Shown: positions 43,597 to 54,396 of the stretch, in pieces
How the letters are laid out: each line of letters starts with the position of its first letter
Position numbering within the stretch: the first letter of the stretch is position 1
NCBI RefSeq assembly: GCF_000296815.2
Contig: NZ_CAIT01000004.1
Span: forward strand, 992,001 to 1,056,000
DNA from: Fibrisoma limi BUZ 3
GTDB taxonomy: Bacteria > Bacteroidota > Bacteroidia > Cytophagales > Spirosomataceae
DNA length: 64,000 nt
Direction of reading: 5' to 3'
Position numbers and translations under genes: made by a program
Notes under the pieces: generated by a model
Database searches by the model: none
What the model was told of the DNA's origin: nothing
The model's input: the letters and a program-made list of their open reading frames with translations, nothing else

Positions 43597-44262
43597 TTAG
43601 CGCAGTGCAGCCAGTAAAATCACGATCAGACCCAGCAGGTTACTGCGACGCAGCGCGGCCCGGACGGACGACAAGGCACGTAGCAGGTGGTTCTCGACCG
43701 TTTTGGGGGACAAGGCCAGTTCGCCGGCGATTTCCTTATACGATTTTCCATCGAACCGACTCATGATAAAGATGCGTTGCCGCTGCGGGGATAGTTCCTG
43801 AACCGCCCGTTCGAGGGTCTGGTACAGTTCATCCTGCAGGAGAAGCTGGTCGGGCTGCCCAGATTCCTGGTCGGGTTCGTTTACGTCGGGCTCGTCGGTA
43901 CCCTGCCGACCCAGTTCCCAGCGAATGAAGTTGAACGCCCGGTTGCGGACGGCCTGGTACAGATACGCCCGGTACGAGCCCGTTACGCGCTCGTACTGTC
44001 GGTCAGCGTAAAAATGGTAAAACAGATCGGCTACCAGGTCTTCCGCTACCTGCCGGTTATAAACGAACCGGACGGCGTGGCTGCAAAGCGGGGCAAAATA
44101 GAGCCGAAACAATTGTTCACAACCCTGCCGGGCGTCCTGTTCGAACGCTTTTCGAATGAACAGCTCATGGTCATACGTAGCCGTGGCCGACGACTCGGCT
44201 GATGGATTGGATACTGGTGTACCCGGCCCGGGCGGACGAAAAGGAAACGTGTTGGCAGACAT
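43597..44262 (-). CDS. ECF sigma-70 factor, SusCD-locus regulator
   Basis: A 221-residue extracytoplasmic-function sigma factor of the Bacteroidota FecI-like type. Region 2 covers ~40-110 (FRLYFAPLCSHAVRFVYNRQVAEDLVADLFYHFY, YRAYLYQAVRNRAFNFIRWE) and region 4 ~150-205 (LSPQRQRIFIMSRFDGKSYKEIAGELALSPKTVENHL). The N-terminal ~30 residues are a Pro/Ser-rich extension. The C-terminus ends in a hydrophobic stretch (LLGLIVILLAALR) that could touch the membrane or the FecR protein. It is the first gene of the sigma-FecR-SusC-SusD-oxidoreductase unit, whose promoter should lie in the 219-base gap beside the divergent LolA-like gene. Confidence 0.95.
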   Translation of the reverse strand: MSANTFPFRPPGPGTPVSNPSAESSATATYDHELFIRKAFEQDARQGCEQLFRLYFAPLCSHAVRFVYNRQVAEDLVADLFYHFYADRQYERVTGSYRAYLYQAVRNRAFNFIRWELGRQGTDEPDVNEPDQESGQPDQLLLQDELYQTLERAVQELSPQRQRIFIMSRFDGKSYKEIAGELALSPKTVENHLLRALSSVRAALRRSNLLGLIVILLAALR

Positions 44263-44481
44263 TCGGGTAAGGGGCTATCATCGGTAAGACAAGTTTGCCC
44301 CCGAAAATCCCCTAATACGATAGTCAATTTTTTGGTGATATAATGCAAATAGTGATAGATTGAACAAAAATTACTTGTCCAGGCAGGTAAAGCCCTGCTT
44401 GATGAAGGTGTCCGGATCAGTAGCGGCACGTGTCAAGGGCAGGTTCGTACGGTCAGCAACATCGTTTAACCAACACATAGT

Positions 44482-45198
44482 ATGAGAAAACTAGCGTCAA
44501 CTTTTTGCCTGCTGCTCACCATGGCGGGGTCTGCCATGGCCCAGACTACGCCAACCGCCGAGGCCGTAATGGACAAGTACCTGGCGGCCATCGGTGGCAA
44601 GGATCTGGTGAAAGGCATAACCGATCTGCGGGTCGATATGTCGTCGGATTTTAACGGCAACCCGATCATGATTACACGGAAGTCGAAAGCGCCCAATAAG
44701 TTCGCTATGGTGGTGAATGCCAACGGTATGGAGGTCATGAAGATGACCAGCGATGGCTCGAAGGTGTCTATGGGCGGCATGCAGGGCAACCGGACCATCG
44801 AAGGGGCCGAGGCACAACCCATGATCTTGCAAAGCATGTTGTTTCCCGAAGTCCGGGCCGCCGAAGCCGGCATCAAGAGTACGGTAGCCGGTACAGAAAA
44901 GGTCAACGGGAAAGACGCCTACAAGGTCGTACATACATCATCGGATGGTAGTGTTTCCTGGACGGATTTCTATGACGCAGATTCTGGCCTGAAAGTCCAG
45001 ACCATCTCAAAACAGCGAATGGGACGGGGTGGCAACGAGGTAGAACAGACCACTACCTACAGTGATTACAAAGATTTCAAAGGGCTGAAATACCCGACCG
45101 TGATCGCACAATTGGGCGGTGGGCAGCAGCGCCAGATGACCGTCGATAAGGTAAAATTTAACGAAGGCACGAAAGATTCTGAATTCGCAGCAAATTAA
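44482..45198 (+). CDS. Exported LolA-like protein
   Basis: A 238-residue periplasmic protein with a clear signal peptide (MRKLASTFCLLLTMAGSAMAQ). The mature part has the lipoprotein-carrier-like fold pattern: an initial helix (AEAVMDKYLAAIGG), then long antiparallel strands (LRVDMSSDFNGNPIMITRKSKAP, KFAMVVNANGMEVMKMTSDG, GKDAYKVVHTSSDGSVSWTDFYDADSGLKVQTIS, YSDYKDFKGLKYPTVIAQ). Similar proteins are annotated as outer-membrane lipoprotein-sorting proteins, but a true LolA role is not established. Met and Gly are frequent. It stands alone; its stop codon is directly followed by a 7-mer repeat array. Confidence 0.8.
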   Translation: MRKLASTFCLLLTMAGSAMAQTTPTAEAVMDKYLAAIGGKDLVKGITDLRVDMSSDFNGNPIMITRKSKAPNKFAMVVNANGMEVMKMTSDGSKVSMGGMQGNRTIEGAEAQPMILQSMLFPEVRAAEAGIKSTVAGTEKVNGKDAYKVVHTSSDGSVSWTDFYDADSGLKVQTISKQRMGRGGNEVEQTTTYSDYKDFKGLKYPTVIAQLGGGQQRQMTVDKVKFNEGTKDSEFAAN

Positions 45199-45299
45199 GT
45201 TTGTGGTTTGTAGTTCGTGGTTCCGAGTTTGTAGAACCGGTGTAGGTTACGTCCGGAGTGCAACTACGAACCACAAACTACAAACCAATAACCACAACC
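45199..45299. repeat. Perfectly phased inverted 7-mer arrays
   Basis: Five 7-base units of the form GTTnnnR (GTTTGTG, GTTTGTA, GTTCGTG, GTTCCGA, GTTTGTA) run without gaps from 45199 to 45233. Six units of the opposite orientation run from 45258 to 45299 (for example TACGAAC, CACAAAC, TACAAAC, CAATAAC). The 24-base centre is unique. The element starts one base after the LolA-like stop codon and ends five bases before the stop of the convergent LtrA-like gene, filling the space between them completely. Confidence 0.85.
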
Positions 45300-45304
45300 C
45301 CACT

Positions 45305-46555
45305 TTACCGCTCTGCATCGCTTTCGACCCCACCGGTATCCGCTTCCTGATTGATACGCTCTTCACTGCCGGGCGGTTCCGGCGCGAAATAATCGCTGAG
45401 GATTAGTCCGACGATGAGGGTCGCGGTGAAGCCCATGAGCCAGACGGCGTTGAACGGCCAGAACAGCCCTACAACCAGGAGTATGATCGCTACCCCGCCC
45501 CGCACGCTCATGCCCCGAATAAAACTGGCGTGCGGTGGTCCCGCTTTCAGTGTCGTCAGACTGATACCGGCCTCCGTCAGCAGGTAAGCGGTCACTGAGC
45601 CGACCAGAAGCCAGCGGGCACTTGCCGTCAGATCAGCCTGCGCCGACGCCTGAATGACGTACGATAGCCCTACGCCAATCAGTGTCAGGGCAACCGTCAG
45701 CGGGAGGTGCAGATACAGCCAGGCGGCATAGAGCCGGGCCGTACCGCCTTCGCTCACCTGCCGCACGGCATCGTCGTCCAGGCGGTCGAAATACGCCCAC
45801 CAAAGCCCAATAATGACGATACCACCCAGCACGGCTGTCAGCAGCGGAATGAATGCCAGTCCGCTGCTGATGAGTCCCTGCGTAGTGCCCGTCACCGATT
45901 GGCCCAGTACGAGCAGCGTAAACAGACCGTAGCGTTCGGGTAAATGGCGCACGTCGGGTGGGAACTGGCGATGCAGTTGACCGCCGGTGGGCGTGAGCGG
46001 AGTGGTTAATTCTATCAGCAGTCCGATGCCCCACAGGACGTAGCGGTAGGGAATTGACACAAACACCGACCCAATCCAGAGCAATACCGAAATGCCGAAC
46101 CCGGTGGCGATATGCCGGATGTAAGGGCGGGCCTCGGGTACGTAATACCAGGCGCGGGCATACTCAATCAACAGAATTATTCGTACGGTCGCGTAGGTTA
46201 GGGCATAGGTTTTGGAGCCGGATTCCAGCGCGTTGGGGATTGACGCGGCCAATACGATCAAGCCTACCAGTTGCAGACTCACCAGGAGTCGGTGAATGAC
46301 ATCGCGCTCGTTGTCGAATCGGGTTGAGTAATGCGTTTCTCCGTTCCAAAGCCACCAGATGGGTACGTACAGCAACAGAAACTGGCCGAACGCCGACCCG
46401 GTCATGTCTTTTTGAAGCCGCTGGGCCAGTTGCCCGATAATTACCGTAAAGACAAGGTCGTTGAGTAGTTCGGTCCAGGTGGTACGCCGGTCCCCCTGCT
46501 TCTCCTTCGGACGAAGTCGGGGCAAATGGGAGGCTTTGTCGCTGGGCTTGGCCAT
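45305..46555 (-). CDS. Low-temperature-requirement protein A-like membrane protein
   Basis: A 416-residue inner-membrane protein of the LtrA family, with about ten hydrophobic segments. The start ATG 46555 (MAKPSDKASHLPRLRPKEKQGDRRTTWTELLNDL) fits the family. The signature is TWTELLNDLVFTVIIGQL then YVPIWWLWNGETHYSTRFDNERDVIHR, and LPERYGLFTLLVLGQSVTG. The molecular function of LtrA proteins is unknown; the name comes from a cold-growth phenotype in Listeria. The tail is acidic. It follows ackA on the same strand after 71 bases. Confidence 0.9.
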   Translation of the reverse strand: MAKPSDKASHLPRLRPKEKQGDRRTTWTELLNDLVFTVIIGQLAQRLQKDMTGSAFGQFLLLYVPIWWLWNGETHYSTRFDNERDVIHRLLVSLQLVGLIVLAASIPNALESGSKTYALTYATVRIILLIEYARAWYYVPEARPYIRHIATGFGISVLLWIGSVFVSIPYRYVLWGIGLLIELTTPLTPTGGQLHRQFPPDVRHLPERYGLFTLLVLGQSVTGTTQGLISSGLAFIPLLTAVLGGIVIIGLWWAYFDRLDDDAVRQVSEGGTARLYAAWLYLHLPLTVALTLIGVGLSYVIQASAQADLTASARWLLVGSVTAYLLTEAGISLTTLKAGPPHASFIRGMSVRGGVAIILLVVGLFWPFNAVWLMGFTATLIVGLILSDYFAPEPPGSEERINQEADTGGVESDAER

Positions 46556-46626
46556 TGAAATACAACCGGGATTCTGCATATAACTGCTAATAGCCGCTTC
46601 CGGTTGGCCGCCGATGCTGTGTTTCC

Positions 46627-47817
46627 TCAGGTTGACTGCAACAATTCGTAGCTCTGCTGCGCAATTTCAAGCTCTTCATTGGTGGGAACAACCAGAATCT
46701 TAACCGGCGAATCGGTTGCGCTGATGTCCCGGATTTGGCGGGAAGACGTAGTGTTTTTGTCGGGATCGAGGTAGATGTTCAGAAAAGCAAGCTCGTTACA
46801 GATCATGGCGCGCATTGTGGCATCGTTCTCCCCAATACCGGCCGTAAAAATGAGTGCATCCAGGCCATTCAGGATGGCCGCGTAGGCACCAATATACTTT
46901 CGCACCCGGTAGGCGTAGAGTTCATAAGCCAGTGTGGCTGCCTGATCACCCGCTTCCATGGCTTTCCGGATGTCGCGCATATCGCTGAACCCCGTCAGCC
47001 CCTGCATGCCCGATTGCTTGTTCAGCAGCCGATTGACATCGTCCGGACTGTAGCCTCGGCTGATCAGATGGAAAATAACCGCCGGGTCAATATCGCCCGA
47101 TCGTGTGCCCATCACCAGCCCGGCAAGCGGACTGAACCCCATGCTCGTATCGACGGACTGCCCGGCCCGGACGGCGGTGATGCTGCTGCCGTTGCCCAGG
47201 TGAATGCTGATGAGTTTCGCATCCGGCTTGTTTAACCAGGCTGCGGCCTTCTTGCTTACGTACCGATGGCTGGTACCGTGGAAGCCGTACACCCGGATGC
47301 CTTCCTGGCGGTATAGGGCCTCCGGTATGGCGTAGCGAAAAGCGTACTCGGGCATGGTCTGGTGGAACGCCGTATCAAAAACCGCGATCTGAGTAGCCCT
47401 GGGGAATGTCGTTTCTGCAATCTCAATGCACAGATAATTGATGGGGTTGTGGAGTGGGGCGAGTGGAAAAAGCGCTTTGATGGTTTCTTTGACCGCGGGC
47501 GTAATGCGGGTGGCACTCGCGAAGCTTTCTCCGCCGTGCACAACCCGGTGGCCGATGGCTTCGATTACATCGGGCGAACTGATGACGCCCGACACCGGAT
47601 CGGAGAGCAGTTCCAGCACCCGTTGAAGGCCAACCGCATGATCGGCGATGGGCTCAGTACGTTCAAGGCGGTCGGCACCCGTAACCTGATGACGAACGAA
47701 CGAACCGTCCAGTCCAATCCGCTCGACCTGTCCTACGCACAGGGGCTGGTCGGAGGGCATCGCGAAGAGCTGGTATTTTAACGAACTACTCCCGGAGTTT
47801 ATAACAAGAATGTGCAT
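46627..47817 (-). CDS. ackA: Acetate kinase
   Basis: Interconverts acetyl phosphate plus ADP with acetate plus ATP. The N-terminus MHILVINSGSSSLKYQLF is the family signature 1, so ATG 47817 is the start. Other motifs are GHRVVHGGESF, FDTAFHQTMPEYAFRYAIP, YGFHGTSHRYV, HLGNGSSITAVRAGQSVDTSMGFSPLAGLVMGTRSGDIDP and FTAGIGENDATMR. Length 396 is normal. It lies 29 bases downstream of pta, so the two form the standard overflow and acetate-assimilation pair. A TACTTTTG element in the 29-base gap may give ackA its own nearly leaderless transcript. Confidence 0.97.
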   Translation of the reverse strand: MHILVINSGSSSLKYQLFAMPSDQPLCVGQVERIGLDGSFVRHQVTGADRLERTEPIADHAVGLQRVLELLSDPVSGVISSPDVIEAIGHRVVHGGESFASATRITPAVKETIKALFPLAPLHNPINYLCIEIAETTFPRATQIAVFDTAFHQTMPEYAFRYAIPEALYRQEGIRVYGFHGTSHRYVSKKAAAWLNKPDAKLISIHLGNGSSITAVRAGQSVDTSMGFSPLAGLVMGTRSGDIDPAVIFHLISRGYSPDDVNRLLNKQSGMQGLTGFSDMRDIRKAMEAGDQAATLAYELYAYRVRKYIGAYAAILNGLDALIFTAGIGENDATMRAMICNELAFLNIYLDPDKNTTSSRQIRDISATDSPVKILVVPTNEELEIAQQSYELLQST

Positions 47818-47821
47818 GCCG

Positions 47822-47829
47822 CAAAAGTA
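47822..47829 (-). promoter_or_regulatory. -7 box in the pta-ackA gap
   Basis: The minus strand reads TACTTTTG, a full TAnnTTTG match ending five bases before the ackA ATG. It could be an internal promoter, though no -33 TTG is seen at the right spacing. Confidence 0.45.
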
Positions 47830-47846
47830 AGTCAATCCGGTCAACG

Positions 47847-49946
47847 TTACGGTGCCTCATCCTGGCACTGGATGGCCGTGATGACCACCGTATTGAAAAT
47901 GTCATCGACGGTACAGCCCCGGCTCAGGTCGTTGATAGGTTTGTTGAGGCCCTGTAGCATTGGGCCGATGGCCAGTGCCCCGGTTTCGCGCTGTACGGCT
48001 TTGTAGGTATTGTTTCCCGTGTTCAGATCCGGAAAAATCAGCACACTGGCCCGGCCCGCCACCTCGGAGTTCGGAAGTTTCTGGCTACCCACCGAGGGGT
48101 CAACGGCCGCATCGTACTGGATCGGGCCTTCAATTTTCAGATCGGGCCGTTTCTGACGTACCAGCTCCGTCGCCTGCCGGACTTTTTCGACATCCTCACC
48201 CTCTCCCGACGTACCGGATGAGTACGACAGCATGGCGATACGAGGTTCGATACCGAAGCGGGCGCTGCTTTCGGCCGATGAAATCGCGATTTCGGCCAGT
48301 TGCGGAGCGGTCGGGTTGGGGTTCACGGCGCAGTCGCCAAACACGGAGACGCGCTCCGGCAGGCACATGAAGAACACCGACGACACCAGCGAAACGCCCG
48401 GTTTGGTTTTGATGAACTGAAGCGCCGGACGAATCGTGTGCTGGGTCGTGTGAATTGCCCCCGATACCATGCCGTCGGCGTGGCCTTTGTAGACCATCAT
48501 CGTGCCGAAATACGATACGTCCAGCATCATATCCCGGGCCATATCCAGCGTTACATTTTTGGCTTTACGCAGTTCATACAGCGTTTCGGCGTAGGATTCG
48601 TAGTTTTCCGAGTTAGCCGGATCGATGATGCTGACGGAATTGGTATCCAGATTCAGCCCTAACCGCCGGATCGACGTCATCACTTCGGCCGGGTCGCCCA
48701 GAATGGTCAGGTTTACTACGTCCTGACTGATCAACCGGGCGGCTGCTCTCAGAATCCGGTCATCGTTGCCCTCGGGCAGGACAATGTGCTTCTTCTGGCT
48801 TTTAGCCGTTTTAAGCAACTGGTATTGAAACATGTGGGGCGTGATGCCCTCCGGCTGGAACGTAACGATCTTATCATCCAGCGCCTTTGTATCTACGTAC
48901 TTTTCGAATACGTTGATGGCCAGTTCGATCTTCTTTCGGTTGTCGGCCGTGATGCGGGAGTGGATGGCCCCGATGGTGGTTGTTGTTTCAAACGTACCTT
49001 TCTGCACGCTCAGGATGGGAATGACTGTTTGCAACCCCTCAATCATGCGGGTGATGGGTTCATCTGGTACGGTTCCGGCCGTCAGCACAATACCCGCAAC
49101 TTTTGGGTAATTGGCCGACAAATTCGCCTGGATGGCTCCAATGATGATGTCCCCCCGGTCGCCGGGCGTTACAATCAGGACGTTTTCCTTGATGTAGTTC
49201 AGGAAGTTGGGCAGCATCATAGCGCCCGTCACAAAATTGTCGACCTGATTGGTAAGCAGCTCTTCCCCAAACAGCAACGTAGCGTCAAGCCCGTCTTTGA
49301 TCTCTTTCATGGTCGGGCTTTGCAACCCTTTTTCCCAGGGGATAACGGTGATCATGATGTCGGCGGGCAACTGCATCTTCAGCAGCTCTCTGACATCGTC
49401 GACCTGTTCAGCTCTGACCCGATTGGCCACAATTCCCAGTACCTGTACCTCCCGGGTTTCGAATCCCTGAAGGGCGCTCATAGCGGCACTGATGACCTGA
49501 GCCGTTGAACGATTTTCGCCACTGACAACGATCAGTACCGGCACGCCCAGGTTTTTAGCAATGGACGCATTTGATTCAAACTCAAACGCGATGCCCTCGC
49601 CCAGGTAATCGCTGCCTTCAATGACGGTAAAATCGTAGCGTTCTTCCTGCTGCTTGTACTTGCTGATAATGGTGTTCAGCATGTCGCCCCGGCCTTCGGA
49701 CTCCATGTATTGAAGGACTTCCTGCCGGTTGAAAGCGTACGTATCGTCATAATTGATGGGTAAGGCAAAATAATCCAGAATCGCTTCAATATGTATTTCT
49801 TTTCGGCCGGGTGCCTGCTGGGTAATGATGGGTTTAAAATAGCCTACATTCTTGGTTTTGCCCAGCAACATATTGACCAGACCCAGGGCGATGAGTGATT
49901 TGCCGGTATACGGCTCTACGGAAGCGATGTAGATTGCTTTTGTCAT
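47847..49946 (-). CDS. pta: Phosphate acetyltransferase, long form
   Basis: Interconverts acetyl-CoA and acetyl phosphate. At 699 residues this is the long three-domain type. The N-terminal P-loop ATPase-like domain starts MTKAIYIASVEPYTGKSLIALGLVNML, a middle DRTGG-like domain follows, and the C-terminal catalytic domain begins near residue 375 (FQYQLLKTAKSQKKHIVLPEGNDDRILRAA) with GMVSGAIHTTQHTIRPALQ and YSSGTSGEGEDVEKVRQA. ATG 49946 is chosen because it starts this P-loop domain; the frame extends 53 codons further without coding character. It is the first gene of pta-ackA. Confidence 0.96.
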   Translation of the reverse strand: MTKAIYIASVEPYTGKSLIALGLVNMLLGKTKNVGYFKPIITQQAPGRKEIHIEAILDYFALPINYDDTYAFNRQEVLQYMESEGRGDMLNTIISKYKQQEERYDFTVIEGSDYLGEGIAFEFESNASIAKNLGVPVLIVVSGENRSTAQVISAAMSALQGFETREVQVLGIVANRVRAEQVDDVRELLKMQLPADIMITVIPWEKGLQSPTMKEIKDGLDATLLFGEELLTNQVDNFVTGAMMLPNFLNYIKENVLIVTPGDRGDIIIGAIQANLSANYPKVAGIVLTAGTVPDEPITRMIEGLQTVIPILSVQKGTFETTTTIGAIHSRITADNRKKIELAINVFEKYVDTKALDDKIVTFQPEGITPHMFQYQLLKTAKSQKKHIVLPEGNDDRILRAAARLISQDVVNLTILGDPAEVMTSIRRLGLNLDTNSVSIIDPANSENYESYAETLYELRKAKNVTLDMARDMMLDVSYFGTMMVYKGHADGMVSGAIHTTQHTIRPALQFIKTKPGVSLVSSVFFMCLPERVSVFGDCAVNPNPTAPQLAEIAISSAESSARFGIEPRIAMLSYSSGTSGEGEDVEKVRQATELVRQKRPDLKIEGPIQYDAAVDPSVGSQKLPNSEVAGRASVLIFPDLNTGNNTYKAVQRETGALAIGPMLQGLNKPINDLSRGCTVDDIFNTVVITAIQCQDEAP

Positions 49947-50169
49947 GCTGTTTGAATGGATGTCCGAGCGTCCTGGATCGGCAACCGGTTGTCTGTAAGT
50001 AGCAACCAGTTCAGACCCTATCTGGTTGTGTGTCGCCGGGCCAGAACACGGTATATATTTTGTAGCGGGCCGTCTTGTTTGGTGTGGATCGGCCTGATCG
50101 GACAACGTCGCGGGGCAAGATAAGCCGGAAATTCCTGTTCACAAGAGCCTGCTCGATACGTCGGACGCC

Positions 50170-50177
50170 TACTTTTG
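50170..50177 (+). promoter_or_regulatory. Upstream -7 box for glutamine synthetase III
   Basis: TACTTTTG, 72 bases before the ATG. No TTG -33 element is seen at the expected distance. Confidence 0.45.
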
Positions 50178-50186
50178 ACGGCGTTG

Positions 50187-50217
50187 TTGAAAAACAGTCC
50201 GAAGGTGACTAAGTTTG
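50187..50217 (+). promoter_or_regulatory. Probable main promoter of glutamine synthetase III
   Basis: A TTG at 50187-50189 is separated by 20 bases from TAAGTTTG at 50210-50217, matching the -33/-7 layout of Bacteroidota promoters. Transcription would start near 50223, giving a leader of about 27 bases. Confidence 0.6.
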
Positions 50218-50249
50218 ACGTATTGTAGCCAAAACCATCCTTTCCGCGA

Positions 50250-52439
<2,190 letters not shown>

Positions 52440-52447
52440 GTTGGGTT

Positions 52448-52490
52448 AAGCAAACGTGCCGGGTAGAAAAGCCCGGCACGTTTGCTTTTT
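52448..52490 (+). terminator. Strong terminator after glutamine synthetase
   Basis: AAGCAAACGTGCCGGG at 52448-52463 pairs perfectly with 52472-52487 around an 8-base loop, and the right arm ends in TTTTT. It begins 9 bases after the stop codon. Confidence 0.93.
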
Positions 52491-52516
52491 ATAAGGTCCT
52501 GTAAATCACTGTCCGT

Positions 52517-53719
52517 ATGCGATTTTCGGTCTTGACCTTCCTGCAGGAACTTACCGCTCTGCCGCACCGTGGTGCCGCCACGCCCTGCGAACGGGAAGCG
52601 GCTGCCCTGATCGGCACGTACCTGACCGACATGGGCGCTACGGTACGCACGGAACCGTTCCGAACACCGAAGACCTACGTAACGGTGGTCTACTGGCTCA
52701 TCGGGGGCCTGCTGCTGGGGTTGGTGCTGGTGTCGGCTGGCAGTCCGCTTGTCCGGTGGCTGGGTGTCGGTATCACCTGGGCGTTCGTCGGGCTGGCCTG
52801 GTTGTTCTTCAACTGGCGGTACTCGCCCGTTACCCGGTTTCCGGTGCAGCATACTGCCAACAACGTAATCGGGCACTGGCCCGCATCGGCCGGGACCGAG
52901 GTTCAACACAAGGTAATCCTGATGGCTCATTACGATACGGCTCCGGTGTCGCTGCTGTACGGTGCCCGGCAGGTGAATAATTTTCGGGCATCGCTCATCG
53001 TATCGCTTTGCCTGATGGTATTGGTAGCCGGAGCCGCAACGCTCGAAGCCCTGGGAAACACCTTGCCCCTGCTGACGTACCTTCGCTACGGATGCATCGT
53101 TTATTTTTCAGGGCAGGCTCTGCTCAGCACCGTTGGGTATTACCTCCATGGGTACACCAACGGGGCCAGCGACAACGCCACCGGGGTAACGGCTGCGCTG
53201 GCAACCGCCGACCGGCTCCGGCTGGCCGATCTGCCCGGGCTTGATCTGGAGGTGGTGCTGACCAGCGCTGAGGAAGTGGGTATGATCGGGGCGCATCAGT
53301 ACGTCCGGCGGCACCGAACCGACTGGAACCGGGACCGGACAATGGTCGTCAACTTCGATACGCTGGGGGCCGGAACGCTGACCGTGATCGAACAAACCGG
53401 CACCGTCGAGGTTATCAACTATGACAGTGTGGCCACGCAGCTTGCCCGGGTGCAGGTCGAATCCGCTCCGTTTCGGGAGCGGGCAAAAGTAGGACGCTGG
53501 CATACAGCTGACTTTGATAGCATCTGGTTTGTACGGGCCGGAATCCCGACACTGAGCCTGTGCGCGCTCGATGACGCCGGCCAGATGCCACGCATTCATC
53601 AGCCCGGCGATACGCTCGCGCCGGTAGACACACAGCCGCTGCTTACGGCCGTTGATCTGGCAGAAGTGGTTGTGCAGCAATGGATAAGCCGACAGGCCGT
53701 TCGCTCATCGCTGTATTAA
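52517..53719 (+). CDS. Membrane M28-family metallopeptidase
   Basis: A 400-residue zinc peptidase of family M28 (aminopeptidase Y/Q type). The metal-binding and catalytic segments are MAHYDTAP, GASDNATGVTAAL (bridging Asp), SAEEVGMIGAHQYV (Glu pair) and HQPGDTLAP near the end. Unusually, several hydrophobic helices interrupt the fold: two near residues 55-95 (VVYWLIGGLLLGLVLVSAG, WLGVGITWAFVGLAWLFF) and two near 155-205. The peptidase is therefore membrane-embedded or tethered. No signal peptide is present at the very N-terminus. It is alone on its strand after the glutamine synthetase terminator. Confidence 0.87.
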   Translation: MRFSVLTFLQELTALPHRGAATPCEREAAALIGTYLTDMGATVRTEPFRTPKTYVTVVYWLIGGLLLGLVLVSAGSPLVRWLGVGITWAFVGLAWLFFNWRYSPVTRFPVQHTANNVIGHWPASAGTEVQHKVILMAHYDTAPVSLLYGARQVNNFRASLIVSLCLMVLVAGAATLEALGNTLPLLTYLRYGCIVYFSGQALLSTVGYYLHGYTNGASDNATGVTAALATADRLRLADLPGLDLEVVLTSAEEVGMIGAHQYVRRHRTDWNRDRTMVVNFDTLGAGTLTVIEQTGTVEVINYDSVATQLARVQVESAPFRERAKVGRWHTADFDSIWFVRAGIPTLSLCALDDAGQMPRIHQPGDTLAPVDTQPLLTAVDLAEVVVQQWISRQAVRSSLY

Positions 53720-53816
53720 AAAATCAGGTAGTCTAATACATACGTTTGTTAAGAGGAGCATGAGACAGTAGCTTTACGGAATTATTAGTTAAATTAATTG
53801 CAAATCGAGTAATCGT

Positions 53817-54380
53817 ATGGCTACGTATAAAAACGAGGGCTATGATCCTCAGGAAATACAAGCCCTCAAAGACGAATGCCGCCAGGCTGGTAGGTCGTTC
53901 GTTTACGTTGAGGATGACGATCTGGACGTACTGGAATCCGGTGAATGTGTGCATGTTCAGTTCCCCGGTCAGTACAAAGGACAGGAAGTAATTTATGATG
54001 CGCTGATCTATACTCTCCGGCTTCATCACAGCAGCATGGTGTACGAAATGGCCGTCGATCAGGTGAAAAAAACGTTTCCTGAATATGTACCGCCCGAAGA
54101 TCGGCAGCCTGGCTACCGCATTTCGCCCGAGGATGAAGAGGAAGCCGAAATGGCCCTGACCGAAATCATCGAAGAGATCGAGGAAACCGAAACCGTGAAG
54201 GTGCAGGAACACGTCGAGATTGACACCGAGTTCGACTACGGCATCAGCCTGGATGTGTGCCTGAACACGGAGGAGATTACCGACGAAGTGGTCGAAAACT
54301 TCATCCGGAATTTCAACAGCAACGCGCTGTCTCTGGACAATACGCTCTATTCGTTCACGAGCGACGCTCAGGAAGAGTAA
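53817..54380 (+). CDS. Acidic hypothetical protein
   Basis: A 187-residue cytoplasmic protein that I do not recognise. It is strongly acidic, with a Glu-rich segment at ~104-135 (ISPEDEEEAEMALTEIIEEI). The first 100 residues form a compact-looking domain (VYVEDDDLDVLESGECVHVQF, EVIYDALIYTLRLHHSSMVYEMA). The last part (DYGISLDVCLNTEEITDEVVENFIRNFN) looks like another alpha/beta unit. No signal sequence or membrane helix is seen. It stands alone, followed by a 7-mer repeat array. Confidence 0.75.
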   Translation: MATYKNEGYDPQEIQALKDECRQAGRSFVYVEDDDLDVLESGECVHVQFPGQYKGQEVIYDALIYTLRLHHSSMVYEMAVDQVKKTFPEYVPPEDRQPGYRISPEDEEEAEMALTEIIEEIEETETVKVQEHVEIDTEFDYGISLDVCLNTEEITDEVVENFIRNFNSNALSLDNTLYSFTSDAQEE

Positions 54381-54396
54381 CGTACCCGGTTCAGAA

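Larger units (their letters stand above)
49947..50249. other. Divergent promoter region between pta and glutamine synthetase
   Basis: A 303-base gap without a gene. On the plus strand it contains two TAnnTTTG boxes (50170-50177 and 50210-50217) for the glutamine synthetase gene. The pta promoter should also lie here but no clear box was found for it. Confidence 0.5.

Noticed and set aside
49947-50105. 53-codon N-terminal extension of Pta
   Set aside because: The P-loop domain starts at ATG 49946 and the extension has no conserved features.
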